A DNA stretch of 64,000 nucleotides from Paenibacillus hamazuiensis (GTDB lineage: Bacteria > Bacillota > Bacilli > Paenibacillales > NBRC-103111): the NCBI RefSeq assembly GCF_023276405.1, contig NZ_JALRMO010000001.1:5367501-5431500 (forward strand). Direction: 5' to 3'. Below are positions 1-8,633 of this stretch, one piece after another; within the stretch, counting starts at the first letter, position 1, and the number at the start of each line of letters is the position of its first letter. The position numbers and the translations under genes are program-made. The notes beneath the pieces were generated by a model. It saw only the letters and a list, made by a program, of their open reading frames with translations, was not told the DNA's origin and ran no database searches.

Positions 1-51
1 GGCCAGTGTATCCTTATTGATTCTCAGAAATAAATATTGATCAAGCTGAAA

Positions 52-100
52 AAAGACTGGAGATGTTCGGGCAACAAACCCGGGCTAATCTCCAGTCTTT
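52..100. repeat. two-level hairpin, AGACTGGA family copy 1
   Basis: Thirteen bases (AAAGACTGGAGAT) pair perfectly with their complement at 88-100, and an inner CGGG/CCCG stem sits at 68-71 and 79-82. The same outer arms (AAGACTGGA/TCCAGTCTT) with a different inner stem recur at 25748-25796. It could be a terminator or a small mobile palindrome; nothing else is recognisable in 1-363. Confidence 0.5.
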
Positions 101-363
101 GGTGCATGTCCGGATAGTTGTCTTCTGTTCGTCCGGTGTGGGTTATATGATCATTTGAGACAAAAAACGTCCGTTTAGGGTTGTTTTTATAACATCAACT
201 TAAGACTGATATTATATAACACTGCCGGATAAACCGTGAATGTTTATAAGATACATAAAAACAAACTTAGACCTTTCAACCAACAGCCATGCTCTTGTCT
301 GACAAGGCCCGTCATACTCCTGGAAAATCCGTTTTTGAGGCAAGGATCAAAACACCTTTCAAG

Positions 364-797
364 TTAAGCAGCCAGTCGTCGGTAATCAGCCGGCGACTGG
401 TTATTTAGTTTTGTTTGAATGCGAACTGAGTTATAGTAAATGATGTAGTCTCGAACGGTCTGTTCAACGATTGCCGTCGTTGTATGGGTCAAACCTTCGA
501 GATAGAACGTTTCAGACTTTAGTGTGGAATGAAACGATTCGATGGGGGCATTATAAGCAGGCGTTCCCTTGCGGGACATGCTCATGGTAATGCCTTTTCC
601 TTTGGGACGCCTGAGACGTGTAGACACTGCCCTGATCGCTATGGAGCATCGCTCCTGGAAGGGATGGCAATTGATTGAGCCGTATCCAGTACAAAGGTGG
701 TGTCTTGCTTGTCAGAAATGGTGCTCGCTACGATCTCGCCGTTAAACAAATCTAAGATGTTTCCATTCTTGTACACAGATTTCTCGGCAAACGTTTT
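364..797 (-). pseudogene. IS3-family transposase (OrfB) remnant
   Basis: The C-terminal part of an IS3-type (IS150-like) DDE transposase. Reading the minus strand, about 790-660 gives an ILDLFNGEIVA motif typical of the catalytic core. The next stretch (SDQGSVYTS) lies in a different frame, and 627-364 gives a frame with MSMSRKG...NAPIESFHSTLKSE, the region of the catalytic glutamate. At least one frameshift and loss of the N-terminal half make it non-functional. It abuts the broken regulator at about 800, so the insertion probably removed that gene's DNA-binding end. No terminal repeats were identified. Confidence 0.8.
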
Positions 798-803
798 GCT
801 GTT

Positions 804-2570
804 TTAGCGTCTATCTTCGTCACCGTCGTAGGTACGGTGTTGCAGCCAGGAATATAATCGTGCCCCAGCCAACGACTTACTGAAATTGTCGTCGGCAATT
901 TTTTCGTACAGCGGGAACAAATATTCGGCAAACCATTCATACATATCCTCGCGTGTTTCCTTGGCCTGGAGCTGTTCGAACACATCGAATTCCAGCAAAT
1001 CCGGCGTGCGGCCGCCCTTCTCTTCCAGGGATGCGACAATGGCAGCAAGCAGCATGTAGCAGCTTTGGGAGCTGATCGCATAAGAGCGCGAAGGCTGAAG
1101 CTCGCGAATAAATTGGTCTAACGCGGATTGAGCGTCCTGCAGCTTGCCGAGAGAGAGTGCCTTCACAACGGATTGCTCCATAGAGCGGGGATAGCGGAAC
1201 GCCGATTGCTTCAGCCCGTCCTCCAGATCTCCGATATACAGAATCGATTCGTCCTCTTTATACATTCGGTTCTGCAATGCAAGTTTCGCTTCCCGGTAAG
1301 AGAGGCGGATGTCCGCGATGTGCGGGTAGAACCTGCCGATGCCAATCGAGATGCTCAGCTTCAAATATTGACTGAGCGCCGTCTGGATCGTGGCGGCGAA
1401 TTGCATGGTTTGCTGCAGCATCCGATCCTCCGCCATGTTCCGGCTGAAGTACAAGATGGCTGTACCTTGTCCCTAATGATCGTGCAGCACGTTGCCATGC
1501 AGATGATCGGAGTTTGCCAGCAACTCGTTCATCACATTAATTATCGCGAAGGTGATAATCGGTTTATCCTCCGGCTTGAACCGCCCCTCCTTAAACAGAT
1601 TCTCCACCTTCACGAGCAGCGTCACATAAACGCCGTCCACGGGAATGCCATATTTTCGGCACTCGTCATAGAGCGTAGGGCTGTGGATGTAATTGCCGGC
1701 CAGCCACTGCTGAAGCAACCGTTCCATCAGAGGGGGAATCGAGCGGTCGAGCTGTTCGCCGAGCCACGTTTTTTCCTTTGTGAGGTAAGTGACCCACTGT
1801 TGGATCGGATTGTATGCCCGCCTCAGAGTAATAAAAGCGATCATAATACCGAGCGCCAACAAGACCAGGACCGCAGAAAAGGTAATCCAGCGAATCCAGC
1901 CAAGCTGTTCCAACATGAGACGGGATGGCATTATGGAAATATACACGTTCCCGGAAGACGATTTTTTATAGGAATAATAAACCGGTTCTCCTTCAGAATC
2001 AGTTCCCCTAAGCGTATTGCCCTTCTTGCCGCTGTCCGCAGAGATCGCTTGGATCATGGTGCTGCTGACGTATTGGTTAGGTGTGCTTCCTTGTGGCGTT
2101 TGGAACAGGGGGAGATGCCGCTCGTCAAGCACTACAATCGATTGGACTTTGGCTAGCATCGATACACTGGAGAAATATTGGATGATCTGGTTGACGTCGA
2201 CCTGCATGACCAGCAGTCCTTGAAATTGCTTGGAAGCGAGCATAGGCAGTCTCAGCGAGAATGAAATGTATCCATCTTCCTGGCCCTTCGGCAAATTCAT
2301 CCATTGTCCGTCCAAGCCCGTTTGCTCCAGCCATTCAATGTCTTCCTTATACCGGAAATCATTGACCGCCTGATGTCCGGAGCTGGTCGACAACACCAGG
2401 CCGGCTGCGTGGTTATAATAATAAATACTGCCGAGGAGCTTGTTCTGGATTTTCTCCTGGAGACGTAATCGTTCCCGTAATCATTCTTATCAAACGAACC
2501 GAAGAGGCAGATACAGACATTATTTGATGAATTTCCAACCCGTGATTCAAACCCGTTACGTATGGACATT
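804..2570 (-). pseudogene. broken membrane-bound AraC-type regulator
   Basis: Remnant of a large Paenibacillus-type regulator of about 750 residues: extracellular Cache-like sensor, transmembrane helix, degenerate GGDEF-like linker, then an AraC DNA-binding domain. A frame up to 2396 encodes the sensor, one hydrophobic helix (WITFSAVLVLLALGIMIAFI) and a linker. A frameshift near 1470 moves the reading into 1454-804, which continues with SIGIGRFYPHIADIRLSYREA, typical of the linker. The N-terminal portion up to about 2570 is in yet another frame. The C-terminal helix-turn-helix is absent, replaced at about 800 by the IS3 remnant. Such regulators usually control an adjacent sugar transporter or hydrolase, but this one cannot work as it stands. 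Confidence 0.8.
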
Positions 2571-2837
2571 TTACGCCTGGATTATTAAATGACTGTCAAG
2601 CGAGATAAAGGAGAAATCAAAAAATGAGTGGTAATGTCGAATAATATAAAAATCTTAGGCCCTCCCCCTATTGACCGGTACAGTTCGTTGCTTCGCTAAT
2701 CCGTGCAATTGAATTCACCCTGCAGTTTCCGAATCCTATCCTTGCGCAGGACAAGCCGTAATAATCTAACGATACTCACCGGTCAATGTGCCGAGGTACA
2801 CAATCGCATTTCATGTCACGATTCGCTGTAATTCCTC

Positions 2838-3827
2838 TTACGATTGCTTCGTATACACATCGCCGGGCCGCAGCTGATTGATCAGCGTCTCTCCGGCTCT
2901 GTAGCGTCGTACATTTTCCGCGATAATATCGATGGAGCGGCCGGTACGGTCCGGTACCTGCGGCGTTGTATGCGGTGTAATCAGCGTGTTGGGCGCCTCC
3001 CACAATGGACTGTCCGATGGCAGCGGTTCCTGTGTGAAGGTGTCGAGCCCGGCACCGCCGATCCGTCCTGCGTAAAGAGCTTCAATTAATGCTTCCTCGT
3101 CTATGACGGCTCCGCGCGCCATATTGACAATACAAGCGGAACGCTTCATCAATGCCAGCTCCCGGCGGCCAATCAAGTGATGGGTAGCATCGCTGAGCGG
3201 AATCGCGAGCACAATAAAATCGCTTTCGGCGAGCAGTTCGTCCAAGGAACCACCGTCAGCGGCGCAGTAGAGCCGATCCACCCCTGGTGATGGGGGAGCG
3301 CTGCTCCGGCGATACCCGAGCACGCGCATGCCCAGTGCCTTAGACCGCACTGCCAGTTCCATACCGGTATTGCCCATACCGATAATGCCGACCGTTTGTC
3401 CGTACAATCCCCGAAGCTCGTTCTGACCGGGTACCCCCCATTGATGGGCCCGCTGAGCTTCGAGGAATCTCGGGTATTGATAAGCCAAAGCCAGCATAAA
3501 AAATAGCGCATGTTCCGCCAGGACGGGGGACGAACGACCCGCCGAGCTGGTGACGAGCAAGCCGCGCTCGAACAACTCCGGCCGGGCACACCCGTTGAGT
3601 CCGGCGTGATCACAATGAATCCACCGGAGCTGCGGTGCTTGAACGAAGCGTTCGTCAAGATCGCCGGTCAGCACTGCCACATCGGCAACCTCAAGCGCTT
3701 GCCGGATGCCCTCATGATCGTCTCCGCGCAGGCGGATAAGCGATGCCGGTTCAAAGGCTTGAGCTAATTTGCGGTAATGCTCTTCTTTATAGTCCACCGT
3801 TGTAAGAACGACTTTAATGTCTCTCAA
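2838..3827 (-). CDS. D-isomer specific 2-hydroxyacid dehydrogenase
   Basis: A 329-residue NAD(P)-dependent dehydrogenase that would interconvert a 2-oxoacid and a D-2-hydroxyacid in the cytoplasm. The Rossmann motif GIIGMGNTG lies near residue 147. The family catalytic triad is visible: Arg in VNMARGAVID, Glu in DTFTQEPLPSDSPLW and His in LITPHTT. Length fits the family. The start is TTG at 3827, eight bases after GGAGG. It lies 29 bp downstream of the GHL6-like gene on the same strand and is probably co-transcribed, hinting at a role in catabolism of an acidic sugar, but the substrate cannot be read from sequence. Confidence 0.85.
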   Translation of the reverse strand: MRDIKVVLTTVDYKEEHYRKLAQAFEPASLIRLRGDDHEGIRQALEVADVAVLTGDLDERFVQAPQLRWIHCDHAGLNGCARPELFERGLLVTSSAGRSSPVLAEHALFFMLALAYQYPRFLEAQRAHQWGVPGQNELRGLYGQTVGIIGMGNTGMELAVRSKALGMRVLGYRRSSAPPSPGVDRLYCAADGGSLDELLAESDFIVLAIPLSDATHHLIGRRELALMKRSACIVNMARGAVIDEEALIEALYAGRIGGAGLDTFTQEPLPSDSPLWEAPNTLITPHTTPQVPDRTGRSIDIIAENVRRYRAGETLINQLRPGDVYTKQS

Positions 3828-3856
3828 TGTATTAGCCTCCTTAGTAATCTTGCCGT

Positions 3857-5881
3857 TTACTCCTCAATCACAATCGTCTCAAATAAGTCCAGCTCCTCCA
3901 GACCAAATGAAACTTGTCCTTCGTTGTAAACGAACGGAATATCCCCGGCGCGGCGTAGCCCATAAACTCGGGAAGGAGGTGAGTCGGCCTGCAAGGTGAT
4001 GCGAATGTCCCGGATCGGAATCGGCGCATGGAAGGCGGTCCCTAGCTGGCCGGATACATTTACGGCGCTTACCAAGCGTCGCGAAGGCCCCTGATGGAAG
4101 GATACTTCAACGACGGCTGGGGCACTCACCTGCAGCGGCTCCCGGTGGGCGAGTACATCCTGGAGCGCTGCAATCAGGAGGAGGGCATGGCCGTGATAGC
4201 TCAGCTTCTCGTAGTGCGCTCCGATACCCCATGGAATATAGGCTGTTTCCCCTTTTCCGTAGCGACTGTAAATCAATCCGGGAATGTCCGTCTCCTCGGT
4301 GATGTAGCATTTCTCCGGCGGTCCGAACATACACGACGGAATTAACCCAAGGAGTCCTGCTGCTCCTTCCTCAAGCTTGCATTCCAACGCTTCCCCGTAC
4401 AGGTACACCAGATCAAGCTGTTCAAAGTTTCGGAGCGTCTTTTTATCTTCCTCACGAATTCGGAAATAAGCTCCCTGTACCTTCGGTTTAAGGACAAACT
4501 CCGTAGCGCCAATGCTATCCAGACGGATGCGTCCGAGCGGATGTCCTTTAAGATCGCAGGTCGACGTGAGACCGGTTGCCAGGAGTTTGCCTCCCTGCTC
4601 GACGAACCGGTCAATAGCTTTCACGGCATCGTCGCTCATGCTTCGCTGGTCGGCAAGGATCAGAACCTTATATTGGCAAAGCTTATGATAAGCCTGCGGC
4701 GATTGCAGCTCGCTATCGTGCAGAAGGTCGTATTGCACGTGGTTTTCCGCCAAAATCCTCATGATTCCTTTAAACTCATTTTTACTTCCGTAGATCCCGC
4801 TGCTCTCCGGAACGACCAGGCACACCTCGGCTAAAGATTTGAGGTTCGCATAATACGCTTCATGCTCCTGATGGTAACGGAAAATATCCTTTACGAGATC
4901 GAAGCAAAGTCGGTCATTCTGATTAATAAGCGTCCCAATCACGTAGTAATCGAGCCAGCCGCCGTTCACGAGATCTTGAGCCAAACGTTGCCCGGTTAAA
5001 AACGGAGAAACCGCCGTATGTCGCATAGCGAAATCAACGAAGTGAACCGCCGAATTGCTCACGGCCATCCCTTCCCAAGAGCAGAGAACCGTTCGTACGT
5101 TTTCCGTAGCGGAGTAATTCCATTCCGGAAGAGGCCGATTAATCCCCGTGTTGGATTCCTTGCGGAAGATGTCGGTGCCTTCATGCGTATAGTTGCAAAC
5201 CGCGATATGAGGATTGACGCTTTTAACTACAGCTACCCTTCGCAGAAACAATTCCTCGACGGTCTCGGTGCGGAACCGTTCATAATCCCTGAACACCGGA
5301 TCGTTCGGGTCCTCTTTAAGAGGCAGACGCTCATGGCCGGTCCATTCGAAAAACCGCTTTTGGCAGCTGCCGCATTGACAAATTCCAAAATAATTGTAGC
5401 TGTAGTCGTGAGTCACATACCCGTGCATATTGAAGAATACACCGTCAATGGGATATTTTTCGGCCACTTCCCGCAATATTAAGAGCGAATATTTCTGCTG
5501 GTAGTACCCATTGACGCAAGTATGAACCTGTCCGTTATAATTGACGATTTCTCCGTCAACGCTTCGATACAGCCAGTCCGGATTGGGTAAAGCGCAAGCC
5601 TCATTTATGCGGCTGAAATCGAACCGTGCAATAAATTTCATGCCCCGTTCATGAACGCGTTTAATAACCTTCCCGGTAAAATCGTCCTTCATATTGGGAT
5701 TGACATAATGGAATTCAAGCAGGGATGGATAGTTGGCTACAATTCCTCCTACATTAAACAGCAGAACATTGGCCGAGAACTCCTCCAGGCTCTCCATAAA
5801 CTCGTCGATATCCAGCCCTGCGTCAATCTCTCTCAAATTTGTCTGAATCAGCCTCATCGGCTTATTTCTCCACCATGCCAT
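3857..5881 (-). CDS. putative glycoside hydrolase (GHL6 + GH42 trimerisation-like)
   Basis: A 674-residue cytoplasmic protein without signal peptide. Residues ~5-330 form a putative TIM barrel like the hypothetical glycosyl hydrolase 6 family (GHL6): early RLIQTNLREIDAGLD, then the FNMHGYVTHDYSYNYFGIC region with CQCGSCQKRF, a possible metal-binding cluster. Residues ~350-560 resemble the beta-galactosidase (GH42) trimerisation domain (VLILADQRSMSDDAVKAIDRFVEQGG). A small beta-sandwich follows. The start is ATG at 5881 behind AGGAGG. It is co-directional with the dehydrogenase downstream and the GH3 pair upstream. Activity has not been established for this family as far as I know; hydrolysis of an oligosaccharide imported by the nearby ABC system is an inference. 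Confidence 0.7.
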   Translation of the reverse strand: MAWWRNKPMRLIQTNLREIDAGLDIDEFMESLEEFSANVLLFNVGGIVANYPSLLEFHYVNPNMKDDFTGKVIKRVHERGMKFIARFDFSRINEACALPNPDWLYRSVDGEIVNYNGQVHTCVNGYYQQKYSLLILREVAEKYPIDGVFFNMHGYVTHDYSYNYFGICQCGSCQKRFFEWTGHERLPLKEDPNDPVFRDYERFRTETVEELFLRRVAVVKSVNPHIAVCNYTHEGTDIFRKESNTGINRPLPEWNYSATENVRTVLCSWEGMAVSNSAVHFVDFAMRHTAVSPFLTGQRLAQDLVNGGWLDYYVIGTLINQNDRLCFDLVKDIFRYHQEHEAYYANLKSLAEVCLVVPESSGIYGSKNEFKGIMRILAENHVQYDLLHDSELQSPQAYHKLCQYKVLILADQRSMSDDAVKAIDRFVEQGGKLLATGLTSTCDLKGHPLGRIRLDSIGATEFVLKPKVQGAYFRIREEDKKTLRNFEQLDLVYLYGEALECKLEEGAAGLLGLIPSCMFGPPEKCYITEETDIPGLIYSRYGKGETAYIPWGIGAHYEKLSYHGHALLLIAALQDVLAHREPLQVSAPAVVEVSFHQGPSRRLVSAVNVSGQLGTAFHAPIPIRDIRITLQADSPPSRVYGLRRAGDIPFVYNEGQVSFGLEELDLFETIVIEE

Positions 5882-6082
5882 GGATAATTCCTCCTAATTT
5901 TAATTTCATTTATTTTACCGGCGATGTAGAAACCGCCGGTGAACCCCTTCTGTAAATAGGCGGTTATTCCCGTGGGGGCCCTCCATTACCGGCAGCGTAA
6001 TCAGGCTCGCGTTTTTTTTCCGCCCGGCGGCGTATGGATTGTCTTTTTTAAAGTTCTTGTGTATTCAAATTAAGAAAGTCTC

Positions 6083-6117
6083 GACGGCCATGGACAAGTT
6101 AATCGTCCATGACCGTC
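6083..6117 (-). terminator. hairpin downstream of the GH3 pair
   Basis: GACGGCCATGGAC pairs with GTCCATGACCGTC (one mismatch) around a nine-base loop, followed on the minus strand by a T-rich stretch (tttctta). It probably ends or attenuates the transcript of the two GH3 genes before the gene at 5881. Confidence 0.55.
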
Positions 6118-6158
6118 GCTGTTGTCCACTTTCTTTTTCTCGCTTTTCGTTCCAGTTA

Positions 6159-8633
6159 TTAAAGTGTTGTAATCATCACCTTTGATGAGAATGCCTTTCG
6201 TTCCACAATCCGTTTTTCTCCTGTAATTTCAAAAACACCCTTCAATCGGATATCCTGGGATGATGCGCCGATGAACACATCCATCATGCCCGGTTCCACG
6301 ACCTGATCCATGTTCAAGTCATGGAAGGCGAGCTGCTTCATGTTGATCTTGAACGCAACCTTCTTCGTTTCGTTCACATCCAAGCTAACCCGTGCAAATC
6401 CAACCAGCTGCTTCACAGGTCTTGCCACGCTGCTCACTCGATCCCGGATATAAACCTGAACCACTTCATCCCCGGCAGCCTGTCCCCTATTGCTCAGCTT
6501 AAATTCCATGTTCAGATCTCCGTCAGGTTGAACCAAACTGTCGTGTTTTAGGTCGCTGTATGCGAACGCTGTATAGCTTAATCCATGTCCAAAAGGATAT
6601 AACGGTCTATTCTTGTTGTTGTCAATATACTCCGCCCATTCATTGATCTCCACGTAGAGCGGCAATCTGCTGTTGTACATGGGGATCTGACCTGCATCCT
6701 TGACAATGGTCACCGGCAGTTTCCCGCTTGGATTCGTCTTTCCGGTAAGGATATTCACGATCGCCTCGGCTCCAGACTGTGCCGGAAGCCAAGCGTACAA
6801 GACGGCTTTACTATGTTCGCTCACAGATGGCGTAGCTAACGGCCGGCCATCCACAATAACGGAGATCACCGGTTTATTCATCTTAAATACTTCTTCCATA
6901 AGTTCCAATTGAGCCTTTTCCAGACCGATGTTGATGTTATCTTTATTCTCCCCGCAAGTCGCTTCAGGATCGATCATGCTTTCTTTGCCGCCTAATACTG
7001 CAATGACAACATCCGCCTGCACTACCGCAGCTTTTACGGCTTCAATCCCGCCATCGATGGCCTTGAATATCTTGCAGCCATTGGCGTGCAGCACACGCTC
7101 TGCTCCAAGTGCTTCTTCCAGCGCATCTTTGACGGATTTACAATCTGGATAGAACATTTGAACAAATTCTTCATTCGTCTTGTAGATTCTTTTGGAGGAA
7201 GCATCTGCCGCTAAATTCTGCCTGATCATGTTCATAATGATTTCTCTTTGCTCAGGGGTTGGCTGGTCTTCAAACTCAATTCCAGCCGACTTTAATGATT
7301 CTTTATGCTCGGTAATCGTCCCCGTGTAAAGCATTCTCAGGAAGCTGTCTTCTTCGGATTTGTCGAAATCGCTGCTTCTTGTGCTAGCGGACCCTACCGA
7401 TGAATATCCGCCAAAGAAGTTGGTTTTGGTGTCGGAGTTGGGGCCGATCAGCGCTACTTTCAGGCTCTTGTTGAGCGGCAGAATGTGGTCTTCATTCTTC
7501 ACCAATACCATCGATTTTTCCGCGATCTCCCGTGATAATTCTGCATTCTCCTCTTTTTGAATCTCATAGAAGAAATCACCGTCTTCATAAGGGTTCTCGA
7601 ATAGCCCTAATCTGAATTTGGTCTCGAGCACCCGTCTGACGGACTGGTTGATATAGGCTTCTTCGATTTCGCCGGATTCAACGGCTTCCACCAAGTGCTG
7701 ATAGCATTGATTGCCAGGCTGTTCGACATCCATCCCCGCTTTGAGCGCCAGAATGGCTGCCTCTTTCGCATCTTCCGCCACTCTATACCGTAGAGTGGAA
7801 TGCGTGATACTGCCATAATCTGCGACGACCAGCCCATTGAATCCTAATTTGTTTCTTAGAATATCGGTAAGCAACCACTTTGATGTAGACACGGCCTGAT
7901 CGTTGAGAATTCCGTAACTATTCATGATGGCTTTCACATTCCCCTCATGAATGGCCGCTTCGAATGGAAAACAATAACTATCCAGCAATTTTCTTTCCGC
8001 TATTTGCTGCTCCCCGCCGCCTCTTCCCCCTTCCGCGTTTCCATAACCGACAAAGTGCTTGGCGGCCGCCATGACTTCATCATCACCTTGAATGCCTTTG
8101 ACAAAAGCTACGCCCATTTGTGCAACTAAATAGGGGTCTTCCCCATAGGTCTCGCCGATTCTTCCAAACCTCGGATCTCGTCCCAAATCGAAAAGAGGGG
8201 AATGCACAGCCTTGAACCCATACGCTCTTAGTTGTTTTTTGACAACCTCACCCATTTTTCGGGCTAAAGCCGGCTCCCAGGTCGCAGCAAGATTGGTAGA
8301 CTGCGGGAAGGTCGTTGCGCCGGGGATCTGCGCGCCAGATATTCCCTCGCTATGGAACAGCCCTGGAATACCTAGTCTGGTTTCTTCAACCAAAAATTTT
8401 TGTATGCTTCTTATCGTTTCCTTGTCCTTCTTATTGTCACCCGTCAGGGAGTCATTCAAATAACTGATGGTTCCAATTCCATCTATTAACTTCTCGTATC
8501 TGGTGTCATACACGGTCTCTCCACCGTATGAATTTGCGCAAAACAGCTGCGCTACTTTCTCCTTCAATGTCATTCTTTCCATTAAGTCTTCGACTCTCTC
8601 ATGGATAGGCTTGCTGGCATCTTTGTAGGTCAT
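6159..8633 (-). CDS. glycoside hydrolase family 3 enzyme (first in array)
   Basis: An 824-residue GH3 beta-glycosidase without signal peptide, expected to cleave non-reducing-end beta-glucosyl or beta-xylosyl residues from imported oligosaccharides. The N-terminal barrel carries KHFVGYG and the nucleophile Asp in LVVADYGS (about residue 280). The sandwich domain (VALIGPNSD...FFGGYSSVGS, then VIAVLGGKESM and the PSGKLPVTI motif) and the C-terminal fibronectin III-like domain (GDEVVQVYIRD...VKQLVGFARV) follow in the usual order. Its ATG overlaps the stop of the upstream GH3 by 4 bp (ATGA) behind GGAGG, so the two are translationally coupled. The absence of export signals suggests intracellular work on ABC-imported sugars. 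Confidence 0.93.
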   Translation of the reverse strand: MTYKDASKPIHERVEDLMERMTLKEKVAQLFCANSYGGETVYDTRYEKLIDGIGTISYLNDSLTGDNKKDKETIRSIQKFLVEETRLGIPGLFHSEGISGAQIPGATTFPQSTNLAATWEPALARKMGEVVKKQLRAYGFKAVHSPLFDLGRDPRFGRIGETYGEDPYLVAQMGVAFVKGIQGDDEVMAAAKHFVGYGNAEGGRGGGEQQIAERKLLDSYCFPFEAAIHEGNVKAIMNSYGILNDQAVSTSKWLLTDILRNKLGFNGLVVADYGSITHSTLRYRVAEDAKEAAILALKAGMDVEQPGNQCYQHLVEAVESGEIEEAYINQSVRRVLETKFRLGLFENPYEDGDFFYEIQKEENAELSREIAEKSMVLVKNEDHILPLNKSLKVALIGPNSDTKTNFFGGYSSVGSASTRSSDFDKSEEDSFLRMLYTGTITEHKESLKSAGIEFEDQPTPEQREIIMNMIRQNLAADASSKRIYKTNEEFVQMFYPDCKSVKDALEEALGAERVLHANGCKIFKAIDGGIEAVKAAVVQADVVIAVLGGKESMIDPEATCGENKDNINIGLEKAQLELMEEVFKMNKPVISVIVDGRPLATPSVSEHSKAVLYAWLPAQSGAEAIVNILTGKTNPSGKLPVTIVKDAGQIPMYNSRLPLYVEINEWAEYIDNNKNRPLYPFGHGLSYTAFAYSDLKHDSLVQPDGDLNMEFKLSNRGQAAGDEVVQVYIRDRVSSVARPVKQLVGFARVSLDVNETKKVAFKINMKQLAFHDLNMDQVVEPGMMDVFIGASSQDIRLKGVFEITGEKRIVERKAFSSKVMITTL